Assembly: GCF_003574355.1 (NCBI RefSeq)
Contig: NZ_QWLB01000009.1
Location: forward strand, 24,343 to 88,342
DNA: 64,000 nt
DNA from: Meiothermus granaticius NBRC 107808
Lineage (GTDB): Bacteria > Deinococcota > Deinococci > Deinococcales > Thermaceae
Direction: 5' to 3'
Shown one piece after another: positions 40,664-49,621 of the stretch; position 1 is the first letter of the stretch, and every line of letters starts with the position of its first letter. The notes under the pieces were generated by a model that was not told where the DNA came from, did not search any database, and worked only from the letters and a program-made list of their open reading frames with translations. The position numbers and the translations under genes are program-made.

Positions 40664-41053
40664 TCAGTTGTCCTCGCCTTGGCCCTCTCCCCCGTTTTCA
40701 CCGTCGTTTTCCTCGGCTCCGCCAAGAGCGGCCCGGTCCAATACCTGCGCATTTCCGGCGTCAATCTTGATCTCCTGCCCGGCAATCACCACCTCCCAAA
40801 CCAGATAACCGTTCTCATTGCCGAGGCGCACCTTGGTGGGAGCGGCGGTGGTCCCCACGGCGGCCTGGGCCGCCTTGACCGCATCGGCCATCGAGACCTT
40901 GGCCAAGGACGCGTAGTTCTGCCCCTCCTGTACCGGGATGCTGCCCCTATAGCTGGGGTGCTGGGAGCCGCTCTGCCCGGTTTGCTGGGCAAACGCGGCC
41001 AAACTCAAGAGGGCCAATGCCGCCAGTAAAATCGCTTTCCCATATCGTTTCAT
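40664..41053 (-). CDS. Exported PepSY-domain protein
   Basis: A 129-residue protein starting MKRYGKAILLAALALLSLAAFAQQ, a signal peptide, with GGAGGAAAGAG ahead of the start. The PepSY domain (ASLAKVSMADAVKAAQAAVGT...VWEVVIAGQEIKIDAGNAQVL) is followed by an acidic Glu/Asp/Gly tail. PepSY proteins act in the periplasm as inhibitors or accessory sensors. The adjacent two-component genes suggest it reports to, or is controlled by, that kinase. Confidence 0.85.
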   Translation of the reverse strand: MKRYGKAILLAALALLSLAAFAQQTGQSGSQHPSYRGSIPVQEGQNYASLAKVSMADAVKAAQAAVGTTAAPTKVRLGNENGYLVWEVVIAGQEIKIDAGNAQVLDRAALGGAEENDGENGGEGQGEDN

Positions 41054-41220
41054 CTCTTTCCTCCTCGCCAGGCTTCCGCCCGGACGAGTCCAAGGTAGCT
41101 GGCTTACCTTGCGGGAAGGTTGAGCCCCCTGAGAAAACGGTGGGAACCCAGCCATCGCTGCCGGCGGAGGCCGGAGGGTTCTTTGCCAGATTTTTACCTT
41201 TTATCCCTAGCCTTTGGGCT

Positions 41221-41886
41221 ATGAATCTCTCCTCCACCCCCGCTCCTAAGGTGCGCTCCCTGGTTCTTCAGCCCATTTTCTGGCTTGGGCTCCTGGGGCT
41301 GGTCCTGCCCACGCTCGGATTCGCCCTGCTGGCCGGGGAGATAGCCCGGCACCAACCCCTGCCCTGGGACAATTCCCTGTTGCTGAGCATCCACCGACTG
41401 GCCAGCCCCGCCCTGGACCGCGGGATGATCGCCATCACCAAGGCCGGGGGGTTCCTGGGGATGCTCCTGCTGGTGATCGGGGTGCTGGGCTACCTGGCCC
41501 TGCGGCGGCGCTGGGATCAGGCGGTGTTTTTTGGCCTGGCGGCGGCGGGAGCCGAGGCGGGCAATCTGCTGCTCAAAGCGATTTTTCACCGAGTCCGCCC
41601 CGACCTGTGGCCCTCGCCCACCCCTGAGCACGACTACAGCTTCCCCAGCGGCCACGCGATGGGGGGGGTGGCGGTGATGGCCGGGCTGATTGTGCTGGCC
41701 TGGCCGACTCGAGCCCGCTGGCCGGTGCTGATCCTGGGGAGTGCGTTTGCCCTGGCGGTGAGCTTCTCGAGGCTCTATCTGGGCGTGCACTTTCCCTCGG
41801 ACGTGTTGGCAAGCTGGGGGGCATCTTTGGCTTGGGTAACACTGCTGGGGCTGGTTTTCCGCCGCAGCCTAACCGCGAGGCCGTGA
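41221..41886 (+). CDS. PAP2 membrane phosphatase
   Basis: A 221-residue membrane protein with five to six membrane segments and the three PAP2 motifs: KAIFHRVRP, SFPSGHAMG and SRLYLGVHFPSD. These give lipid phosphatase activity outside the membrane, for example on undecaprenyl diphosphate or phosphatidylglycerol phosphate. It is divergent from the PepSY gene. The neighbouring uppP gene has an unrelated fold but a possibly overlapping job. Confidence 0.85.
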   Translation: MNLSSTPAPKVRSLVLQPIFWLGLLGLVLPTLGFALLAGEIARHQPLPWDNSLLLSIHRLASPALDRGMIAITKAGGFLGMLLLVIGVLGYLALRRRWDQAVFFGLAAAGAEAGNLLLKAIFHRVRPDLWPSPTPEHDYSFPSGHAMGGVAVMAGLIVLAWPTRARWPVLILGSAFALAVSFSRLYLGVHFPSDVLASWGASLAWVTLLGLVFRRSLTARP

Positions 41887-41989
41887 GCAGCGGTCGCGCG
41901 GGAGGCCTGGAGAGCTGGAAGCAAATGGCTTAAGTACCGTAACCCCATCTAGCCCAAAACAGGGAAAATACCCAAACCTGAGGAAATCT

Positions 41990-42811
41990 ATGCTGAGCGT
42001 TTTTGAACTGGTTATGCTGGCCCTGCTCCAGGGCGTAACCGAGCTGTTCCCCGTAAGCAGCCTGGGACACACCCTCTTGCTCCCCGCGCTCCTGGGCTGG
42101 CCGTTAGACCAGAAGGCCCCCGAGCTGCTGCCCTTTTTGGTGATGCTGCACCTGGGGACCGCGATAGCCCTGATCCTCTACTTCTGGCGGGACTGGCTCG
42201 AGCTGATCGGCGGCTTTTGGGCCTCATGGCAGGGAAGGTCAACCCCGCCGGGACGGGTGGCCTGGCTGCTCCTGGCTGGTACGGTCCCGGCAGGTCTGGT
42301 GGGCCTCCTCTTCCGCAACACCTTCGATCGGCTGTTCCACGAACCCCGGCTGGTCGCCGGGGCCCTGGTGGTCAACGGGCTGATCCTGCTGGTGGGCGAG
42401 GCCCTGCGCCGCCGTGCAGCCAAGGCCGAGCTGGGACGGGTGAGCGCCCTTAGCTTTGGGCAAGCAGTGCTGGTGGGCATCGCCCAGGTCGGGGCCCTAA
42501 TCCCGGGGCTCTCGCGCTCGGGCCTGACCATGACCGCCGGGCTGGCGGTGGGGCTCTCGCATGAGGCGGCTGCCCGCTTCGCCTTCCTGCTGGCCACCCC
42601 GATCATTCTGGCCGCGGGGGTGCTGGAGATCCCCAAGCTGCTGCACAACCATGCCCATCTTGGTCAGGCCTTGCTCGGCGGAATACTCACCGGCCTTGCC
42701 GCGTACTTCTCTACCGCATTCCTGGTGCGTTACTTTCACGTAGGCAAACTCAACCCTTTTGCCTATTACTGCATCGCCGCAGGGCTACTGGCCTGGGTGC
42801 TATTGCGCTAG
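41990..42811 (+). CDS. uppP: Undecaprenyl-diphosphatase
   Basis: Recycles the lipid carrier of cell-wall synthesis. 273 residues with about eight membrane segments. Diagnostic motifs: QGVTELFPVSSLGH (the E..P.SS.GH active site) and ALIPGLSRSGLTM. Full length for BacA/UppP. It follows the PAP2 gene by about 100 bases in the same direction. Overexpression of relatives gives bacitracin resistance. It converges on the iron permease gene. Confidence 0.95.
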   Translation: MLSVFELVMLALLQGVTELFPVSSLGHTLLLPALLGWPLDQKAPELLPFLVMLHLGTAIALILYFWRDWLELIGGFWASWQGRSTPPGRVAWLLLAGTVPAGLVGLLFRNTFDRLFHEPRLVAGALVVNGLILLVGEALRRRAAKAELGRVSALSFGQAVLVGIAQVGALIPGLSRSGLTMTAGLAVGLSHEAAARFAFLLATPIILAAGVLEIPKLLHNHAHLGQALLGGILTGLAAYFSTAFLVRYFHVGKLNPFAYYCIAAGLLAWVLLR

Positions 42812-42815
42812 GCCT

Positions 42816-43778
42816 TCATCGGGCTTGCGCCGGTCGGCGGCTGCGCTGCAGCCTTCCCGCGGCAAAATAGGACCCAATCACCAGGGCCCCTGCCAGGGCC
42901 TGGGCCAACAGACCCTGAAGGTTGGGGAACACCGCGAACCAGGTCCCCAGCCAGGCCGGCAGGCCCAGCGGGAGCGGCGTGGTCGCCAGCCAGCCGGCCT
43001 GCTGGCACTCCTGCACGCTCTCCCCAACCATCACCAGGAGCACTCCCCCGAGCATCACCCCGGTCAGGATCAGCATTTTCTTGTAGGGAAGCTTGTGGTG
43101 GGAGAGGAAGGTGATGACCGCAGCCATCGCGGTGAGGGCCAGGCCAATCAGGACCCCCTCGAGCACCACCCCCGAGCCCATCCGCAGCCGCAGGCTCTGC
43201 AGAAATAAGACGATCTCGAAGCCCTCGCGGTACACTGCGGTGAAGCCCAGCAGGGCCAGCCCTCGGTACACGGTGGTCGGAGAGAGCACCGGAGCCTCCG
43301 TGAGCTCTCGCTTCTTGCGGTTGTGCAGCCCGATCCAACCGGTCCAGTAGACCTTGTGAAAAAACCAGTTCATGATGATCAGCAGCACCACAATCGCCAG
43401 CAGCCCGGTGGCCGCCTGAACGTGCAGGGCTGGGGCATTGATCTGGCCCATCACCGCAACCACCACAAACCAGGTGATCAGGCTGGCCAGACCCGCCAGA
43501 GCCGCCCCCGCCCCTACCGGCTTCCAGTAGCTTTGGCCGCTGCGAACCATGCTGGCCGTGAGGGCCGAGAGTACCAGAATGGCCTCCAGTCCCTCGCGAA
43601 ACACCAGGATGCCGGTATCGGCGATCGCGGCCAGCGGACTGAGGTTGGCCGCGGTGGGATCAGGGTTTCCATGGGCCGTGAGGGCCTGCCAGACCAGCAC
43701 AGCCATGACTGCGCTCGAGAGAACCAGGAGCAAAAGGGTGCTGGGAAGAGATCGGCTGGTACGAACCCCGTGCTGCAT
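42816..43778 (-). CDS. FTR1/EfeU-type iron permease
   Basis: A 320-residue membrane protein with seven predicted segments and the two iron-binding REGxE motifs: LVFREGLEAILVL near residue 60 and TAVYREGFEIVLFL near 185. The first segment may act as a signal anchor. Family members import iron, in Gram-negatives together with EfeO and EfeB, neither of which is present here. The 3' end is 5 bases from uppP. Confidence 0.85.
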   Translation of the reverse strand: MQHGVRTSRSLPSTLLLLVLSSAVMAVLVWQALTAHGNPDPTAANLSPLAAIADTGILVFREGLEAILVLSALTASMVRSGQSYWKPVGAGAALAGLASLITWFVVVAVMGQINAPALHVQAATGLLAIVVLLIIMNWFFHKVYWTGWIGLHNRKKRELTEAPVLSPTTVYRGLALLGFTAVYREGFEIVLFLQSLRLRMGSGVVLEGVLIGLALTAMAAVITFLSHHKLPYKKMLILTGVMLGGVLLVMVGESVQECQQAGWLATTPLPLGLPAWLGTWFAVFPNLQGLLAQALAGALVIGSYFAAGRLQRSRRPAQAR

Positions 43779-43877
43779 AGCGGAATGGTAAGCCCGCCCA
43801 GCTATAAAGTCAAGTATTCCAGTCGGATTTATAAACTATTGCTAATGGTAACTGTAATCAGTTTTAGGAGGCCTTTG

Positions 43878-43917
43878 CAAAAATGTTCGCAGAAAGCCCA
43901 CTGCTTTAGCGGTAGGA
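43878..43917 (+). repeat. 40-bp repeat, copy 1 (IS200/IS605 end)
   Basis: Begins CAAAAATGTTCGCAGAAAGC and contains the hairpin CCCACTGC-TTTA-GCGGT. The same 40 bases, with one difference, occur at 59205-59244 next to the tnpB element. No transposase adjoins this copy, so it is a solitary element end or footprint. Confidence 0.6.
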
Positions 43918-43978
43918 GCGTCAATGCTCACAAGGAACCAAAGGCCGCTAGGCTATGCTCTGAATTAGGTCTTGCGCT

Positions 43979-46964
43979 ATGCGGCGCCCTTCGTCTCCCC
44001 CTGGCTCGAGCCCTCCCGAAACCCCGGGTGCTTCCGGTGATGTTTTTCAGCCGTCGCCGGAGGTGCGCGGAGGGGAGTTGGCTTTGCTGCTCGAGCTGAG
44101 CCGAATTCTGGCCAGCCAGCTTGAGCTCCCACAGATCTATCGCCAGACCGTCGAGCTGGTCGCGCGCACGTTTGGCTACGCTTTGGTCTCGCTGTACACC
44201 CTGGAGGGTGAGGCACTGGTCATGTCGCACCAAGTCGGCTACACCCGGTTCATCGAGCGCATCCCTTTGGGACAGGGCACCATATCTCGCGCGGTGAGCA
44301 GCGGCCAGACCGTCCATATCCGCGAAGCCGAACGCGATCCCGATTTCCTCCTACGCTCTGCCGGGCATCACCTCGATGGTGGCGGTGCCGATTCACGCCC
44401 GCAACCAGATCCGGGCCGTGCTGTGCGTAGAGGCTCAAGGGGAAGCCTTATCCGAGGGGGATGCGCGCCTGCTCGAGGCGGTGGCGTTGCAGGTCGGCGG
44501 GGCGGTGGAGCGGGGCTTGCTCGCGGCCTCGTTGCTGGAGGGGGAGCGGCTCTACCGCACCCTGGTCGAGACCATGCCTGCAGCCCTGATTCTCTACGAT
44601 GGGGAAAAGTATGTTTACGCCAACCCACGGGCTCTGCAGACCCTCGGCCTTCACTCATTGGAGGAGTTACAGCGGCGGAGCTTCCGCGATTTCAGCCAGA
44701 GCGGAGCCCCTCTGGATGCCGGACGCTACCGGCGAGTGCTGCAGGGGGAGCCCATTGAACGGGTCGAGGACCAGCTCAAGAACCTCCGAGGTGAGGTCGT
44801 AGACTTGGAGGTCTCGGCCCACCCAGTAGAACTCGATGGGCAGGTGCTCGGGCTGGTAACCTGGCAGGACATCACCCAGCGCAAGCGGGCCGAGCGGGCC
44901 CTTCTGGAGAGCGAGGCCCATTACCGCTACCGGGTTGAGCTGAGCCCCCAGATTCCCTGGACCGCCGACCCCACCGGCAACATCACTGACCTCAGCCAAC
45001 GCTGGACCCAGCTCACCGGGATGAGTCCGGCCGAGACCCTGGGTCAGGGCTGGGCCGCCGCCCTCCACCCCGATGACCGCGCACGGGTCTTGGCAGCCTG
45101 GGCCCAATCGCTCCACAGCGGTGAACCCTTCTGCTTGGAGATGCGCTTTCGAACCGCCGCTGGGGACTACCGCTGGATGCTCTCGCGGGCTTACCCCAGG
45201 CGGGATGACTCCGGTCAGATCGTGCGCTGGTACGGTACCACCGAGGACATCCACGACCGCAAGGAAGCCGAGGCCGCCTTGCAGCGCAGCGAGAGCCTGC
45301 ACCGCACCCTGATGCGCTACAGCCGTGAAGTGGTAGAGATCCTCGACCCCCAGGGCAACCTGCGCTATGTTTCCCCCAATGTCGCCTTGCTCGGCTTTGA
45401 TCCTGAGTATTGGAAAACCCATCCGGTGAACATCTTCAGCTACGTTCCCCTCGAGTATCGGACAGGGGCAGAGCGCTTGCTCAATGAGGTCTTGAGCGCT
45501 TCCCAGCCGCTTGGTGCGACGGTGGGGCCGGTGGTTTTGCCGCTCCACACCCCAAATGTTCCCGCTGAGTGGATGTGGTTCGAGGTGCTGCTGGAGAATC
45601 GGCTCGCCGATCCTGACATCGCGGGTGTCGTGCTGCGGGCGCGGGATGTGACCGAGCAACACCACTATCAGGCTACGATCCAGCACCTGGCCTATCACGA
45701 CGAACTCACCGGGTTGTCCAATCGCCGGAGGTTTAATGAGCAAGCTGAGGCGATGATTCACCGAGCCGCACAGGAGGGCCAGCCCTGCGCCTTGGTATAT
45801 CTTGACCTCGATCAGTTCAAGGAGGTCAACGACTCTCTGGGCCACCCGGTCGGCGACGAGCTGTTGGTGCAGGTAGCCCAGCGGCTACGGGATTGCGTGC
45901 GCGCGAGCGACCTGCTGGCTCGGTTGGGGGGCGATGAGATGGCCATCCTCCTACCAGGAGCCGACGAACGACGCGCCAAAACCGTAGCCGCACGTGTGCA
46001 GGCAGCACTCTCGGAGCCCTTTCACCTGGCAGGTTTGCAGGTGGTGGTCACCGCCAGCCTGGGCATCGCGCTCGCGCCGCAACACGGCAACACCCTCGAG
46101 GCCTTGCTGCGGGCTGCCGATCAGGCTCTGTATGCCGCCAAGGAGGGGCGCAACCGCTGGTCGGTCTACCGCTCTGGCCTTGAACAGGCCTCACGCAGCC
46201 GGCTCGAGCGGGTGCAGGACCTGCGCCAGGCCCTGCGCGAGAATCAGCTGAGTCTGGTCTACCAGCCAATCCTGCCGCTCCGCCCAGGATTCCCTCCCAA
46301 GGCCGAGGCCCTGCTGCGTTGGACCCACCCCACCCGTGGGCCCATCCCCCCCAGTGAGTTTATCCCCCTGGCCGAGGCCTATGGCCTGGCCCCGACCTTG
46401 GATACCTGGGTGCTCAAACAGGTTCTCCGCAAGATGCCTCCGGAGCCCTTTGAGGTTTGCGTCAACCTCTCGACCCTGAGCCTGCAGGACGCCCACTTCA
46501 TGAAATGGCTGACCCGCGCTGTACAGGGCGAGCGGCGAGACCCTACCCGACTACACCTCGAGGTCACTGAGACCGCCTTGTTGCGCGACCTCGAGACCGC
46601 CCGCCGCCACCTCGAGGCCGTGCAGCGGTTGGGGGTGCGGGTGGCCCTCGACGACTTTGGGGTAGGGCAGACCACCCTGGCCTACCTCAACCGTCTGCCG
46701 GTAGACCTGCTCAAGGTGGACCGCAGCTTCGTGGGAGGGATCGGTAGTGCGGCAGGCGAGGCCCTCCTGGCAGGAATTCTCTCGCTGGCCAAAGGTCTGG
46801 GGATGATTACCGTGGCCGAAGGGGTCGAGACCGCTGAGCAGCTCGCCTGGCTGCGCCGCAGCAGTTGCGATTATGCCCAGGGGTACTTCGTGGGCAAACC
46901 GGGGGAGTTGGGCCAGCTCCAGGCCAGCTTGGCAAAAGCACGCCTCACGACGCACCTCCCTTGA
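43979..46964 (+). pseudogene. GAF-PAS-PAS-PAS-GGDEF-EAL protein with a +1 frameshift
   Basis: The gene is split into two overlapping frames. The first half-GAF runs from 43979 (ELALLLELSRILASQ...) to about 44350. The match continues in another frame from YALPGITSMVAVPIHARNQIRAVLCVEA. One extra C in CCTCCTAC (44347-44352) explains the break: without it the reading is DFLYALPGITSM. Downstream are three PAS domains, a GGDEF domain with RASDLLARLGGDEM (inhibitory RxxD present, GGDEM instead of GGDEF) and a complete EAL domain (EALLRW, EVTETALL, LDDFGVGQ, KVDRSFV, EGVETAEQ). Translation could restart at 44376, giving 862 residues without the N-terminal half-GAF. A sequencing error is the main alternative. 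Confidence 0.75.
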
Positions 46965-47007
46965 TTGGGCAGGGGACTGAAAGCGGCTCCTCGACAGGAT
47001 GTATGAA

Positions 47008-47556
47008 CTACCCACGACCAACCGCTATCGCGGTATGGTCGGGGCTTTGCGGTTCAACGGGGCCAGACCTCAGCCCCTCCCCGCCCCCTGGTTCCCAGGG
47101 GTAGATTCCCTTCGGGACGGGCGGTTGCCCGTACACCCAGGGGTAGATTCCCTTCGGGACACGCTCATGCGTGTACACCCTAGGGTAGATTCCCTCTCGG
47201 GACGGACTTGGTCCGTACACCCTAGGGTCCAAGGCCCATCTCAGCATGACCAAGGCAGCAGCCCGGTCGCGGGACATCTCGCACCCGCAAGGGCAGCTAT
47301 GCATCCGCTGAGCGAGCGGTTTCTTCTCCTGGCGCAGGCAGATGGGACAGGTCTGCGAGGGCTTGACTTTTTGGGTGGGCACCTCCACCAGCCGCGTACC
47401 AGCCTCTGTCGCTTTGTACGCCAGCTTCTGCAAAATACCCCGCATCCCCACGTCGAGTATCGCTCGGTTGAGACCTGCCTTTCTGCTCCCGCCCCTAGCC
47501 GTCATGTTCTTGACCCGCAAGGTCTCGGTGGCGATGAGCCCGTAGTGGCTCACCCA
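47008..47556 (-). pseudogene. tnpB: C-terminal half of TnpB
   Basis: From YGLIATETLRVKNMTA through CPICLRQEK...HSCPCGCEMSRDRAAALVML, the last RuvC-like segments and zinc ribbon of a TnpB nuclease. The N-terminal half, with the first catalytic Asp, is missing. The final 40 codons read GIYPWVYG/GIYPRVYTHERVPK repeats because the DNA is three tandem hairpin units. It lies head to head with a TnpA fragment. Confidence 0.8.
47098..47222 (-). repeat. Three tandem hairpin units with covarying stems
   Basis: Units of 41-43 bp at 47098-47138, 47140-47180 and 47183-47222. Each has GGTAGATTCCC, a CGGGA-type turn, a stem-loop and TACACCC. The stems differ but always pair: ACGGGC/GCCCGT, ACACGC/GCGTGT, ACGGAC/GTCCGT. 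Single units of this family lie at 60477-60516 and, degraded, at 35531-35611. Confidence 0.75.
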
Positions 47557-47557
47557 T

Positions 47558-47728
47558 GAAGTGGTCACCAGTCGGGCGCTACGCAAGAACCACGCCGAAC
47601 ACCTCAGCAAGTTCTACCGCAAAAGGGTGCTCTGGTCGGGTTCCTACGCCATCCTGACCGCCGGGGGTGCACCCTTGGAGGTGCTCAAGCAGTACATTCA
47701 GGGCCAGCGCAGGCCCCCAGTGGCGTAG
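47558..47728 (+). pseudogene. tnpA: C-terminal part of IS200/IS605 TnpA (Y1 transposase)
   Basis: The frame gives VVTSRALRKNHAEHLSKF, RVLWSGSYAILTAGGAPLEV and LKQYIQGQ, then a stop; this is the tail of Y1 transposases. The catalytic HUH half is missing. It adjoins the broken TnpB in divergent orientation, so an internal deletion removed the N-termini of both genes. Confidence 0.75.
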
Positions 47729-47769
47729 TTTCGCCGAACAAAGTGAGGGGCGTAGCCGCCTCTGGCGGC

Positions 47770-47870
47770 GTGGAGCTACGAAACCGAAGAATGCGTCCGG
47801 GCTCGGACGCATGGTTTCGAGATTCCTTCCCCGACCAAACTAAGGTTTGGTCAGGGTCTCTCGCCCCACA
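47770..47870 (+). repeat. Structured end of the IS605-type element
   Basis: Nested hairpins: GAAACC...GGTTTC around ATGCGTCC/GGACGCAT (47790-47811), then ACCAAAC/GTTTGGT near 47835. The same inner 8-bp stem with a different outer stem occurs at 57320-57380. It lies just after the tnpA stop, where the left end of such elements is expected. Confidence 0.6.
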
Positions 47871-47926
47871 CCCCGAATGTTCAGCCAATCCTAGGGTTCT
47901 GGAAAGCCGATGAGGGAACGAAGCGG

Positions 47927-48352
47927 TTATCGCCCTCTCTGAAGGGCTTCCTCAAGCGTGTTCCAGGCCAACGTGGCGCACTTGACCCGGGCAGGCAGCT
48001 TGTGCACCCCGGCCAGAACCTTGAGGTCACCCAGCTCCGGGGCCGGCTCGGCCCCGTCCACGATCATGGCTTTGAACTTTGCTACCAGGTCCAGGGCTTC
48101 GGGGATGGTTTTGCCCCGGATGAGCCCGGTCATCATCGAGGCCGAGGCCATGCTGATGGCACAGCCCTGGCCCTGCCACAGGGCCTGGGTGATCTGGCCG
48201 CCCTCGAGCCGCAGGTGCAGCTCGAGTTGATCCCCGCAGGCGGGGTTCACACCGGGCGTGGAGACCACCGGCGGGGGCAGCACCCCGAAGTTTTGCGGGT
48301 GCTTGTAGTGCTGCAGGAGGGTTTGTTTGTAGATCTCGTCCAGAAGGCTCAT
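47927..48352 (-). CDS. sufU: Iron-sulfur cluster scaffold / sulfur acceptor
   Basis: A 141-residue SufU protein: start MSLLDEIYKQTLLQHYKHPQNFG, and the three conserved cysteines in NPACGDQ, GQGCAISMAS and ARVKCATL. In Gram-positive-type SUF systems it accepts sulfur from SufS and helps build clusters. It overlaps sufS by 4 bases (ATGA). The sufBCD genes are not in the window. Confidence 0.95.
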   Translation of the reverse strand: MSLLDEIYKQTLLQHYKHPQNFGVLPPPVVSTPGVNPACGDQLELHLRLEGGQITQALWQGQGCAISMASASMMTGLIRGKTIPEALDLVAKFKAMIVDGAEPAPELGDLKVLAGVHKLPARVKCATLAWNTLEEALQRGR

Positions 48353-49569
48353 AGCCAGTCCTTGAAAAACTCCCGCACCGCCCGCATAGCCTCTATGAAG
48401 CGGTCGACGTCCTCTCGGGTGGTGTAGAGGTAGAAGCTGGCCCGGGTGGTAGCGGGAACCCCCAGCTTGCGGTGCAGGGGCTGGGCGCAGTGGTGTCCAG
48501 CCCGCACCGCGATCCCCTGTTGGTCGAGGGCAGAGGCCACGTCATGGGCGTGGACGCGGCCCAGGGTGAAGGCAATGACGCCGCCCCGGTCAGGCCCGCG
48601 GGGGCCGAAGGTCCGCACCTCCGGCAGCTCCTCATCCAGGCGATGCAGGGCGTACTCGAGGAGGGCCTGCTCGTGCTTCCAGAGGTTCTCCAGCCCCACC
48701 CCCAGCAGGTATTCGGCGGCCGCCCCCAGGCCCACCGCCTCGGCGATGGCCGGGGTCCCGGCTTCAAAGCGCTGGGGAGGCTGGGCATAGGTGGAGCGGT
48801 CCAGGTACACCTCGCGGATCATCTCCCCACCGCCCAGGAAGGGTTCCATCTGCGCCAGAATCTCGTACCTTCCCCACAGCACCCCGACCCCGGTTGGCCC
48901 ACCCATCTTGTGCCCGGAGAAGGCGAAGAAATCGGCCCCCAACCTCTGGACGTTCACCGGCAGGTGGGGGGCGCTCTGGGCCCCGTCCACCACCAGCAAG
49001 GCCCCGGTCTCCTTGGCTGCTTTGGCGATCTCGGCCACCGGGTTCAGCGTGCCCAGCACATTGGACATGTGGGTCAGGCTGACCAGGCGGGTGCGCTCGG
49101 TCAGGAGGGTCTCGAGCGCAGCCAGATCCAGCCGACCCTCCGCGGTGATCGGAATCGCTTGGATCCTTGCCCCGGTCTGCCGGGCGACAAAGTGCCAGGG
49201 CACCAGGTTGGCGTGATGCTCCATCTCCGTGAGCAAGATCTCGTCGCCTGAGCGCAGGTTCTTCATGGCCCAGGCATAGGCCACCAGGTTCAGGGCCTCG
49301 GTGGCGTTGCGCACGAAGATGACCTCGCGCTCGGCGGCGCCTATGAAGCGAGCCAGGGTTTTGCGGGCGTCCTCGTAGGCCTGGGTGGCCTCGAGCGAGA
49401 GGGCGTAGCCCCCCCGGTGGACGTTGGCGTAGTGCTCGCGGTAAAAGCGGCTCAGCGCCTCAATCACCACCCGCGGCTTTTGCGCGCTGGCGGTGGAGTC
49501 GAGGTAAACCTGGTCGGGCCTGGCTCCAATCAGGGGAAAGTCTTGGCGCACCTCTCGGGCTGTGGGCAT
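48349..49569 (-). CDS. sufS: Cysteine desulfurase
   Basis: Releases sulfur from cysteine for Fe-S cluster building. The start MPTAREVRQDFPLI fits family length (406 residues). The PLP-binding Lys is in FSGHKMGGPTG, the cofactor residues in TEMEHHANLVPW and VVDGAQSAPHLP, and the active-site Cys in RAGHHCAQP. Translationally coupled to sufU. The gene starts 52 bases from the stop of the histidine kinase gene upstream. Confidence 0.95.
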   Translation of the reverse strand: MPTAREVRQDFPLIGARPDQVYLDSTASAQKPRVVIEALSRFYREHYANVHRGGYALSLEATQAYEDARKTLARFIGAAEREVIFVRNATEALNLVAYAWAMKNLRSGDEILLTEMEHHANLVPWHFVARQTGARIQAIPITAEGRLDLAALETLLTERTRLVSLTHMSNVLGTLNPVAEIAKAAKETGALLVVDGAQSAPHLPVNVQRLGADFFAFSGHKMGGPTGVGVLWGRYEILAQMEPFLGGGEMIREVYLDRSTYAQPPQRFEAGTPAIAEAVGLGAAAEYLLGVGLENLWKHEQALLEYALHRLDEELPEVRTFGPRGPDRGGVIAFTLGRVHAHDVASALDQQGIAVRAGHHCAQPLHRKLGVPATTRASFYLYTTREDVDRFIEAMRAVREFFKDWL

Positions 49570-49621
49570 ACAGACCTCGGATAGTCCAAATCTAACCGAT
49601 CCGAGCCAGGACTTCTGCCCC

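Noticed and set aside
47098..47222. Possible CRISPR-like array from the three spaced repeats
   Set aside because: Only three units, directly adjacent, with a variable part that is always a self-pairing stem, and located in a tnpB gene; no cas genes nearby.
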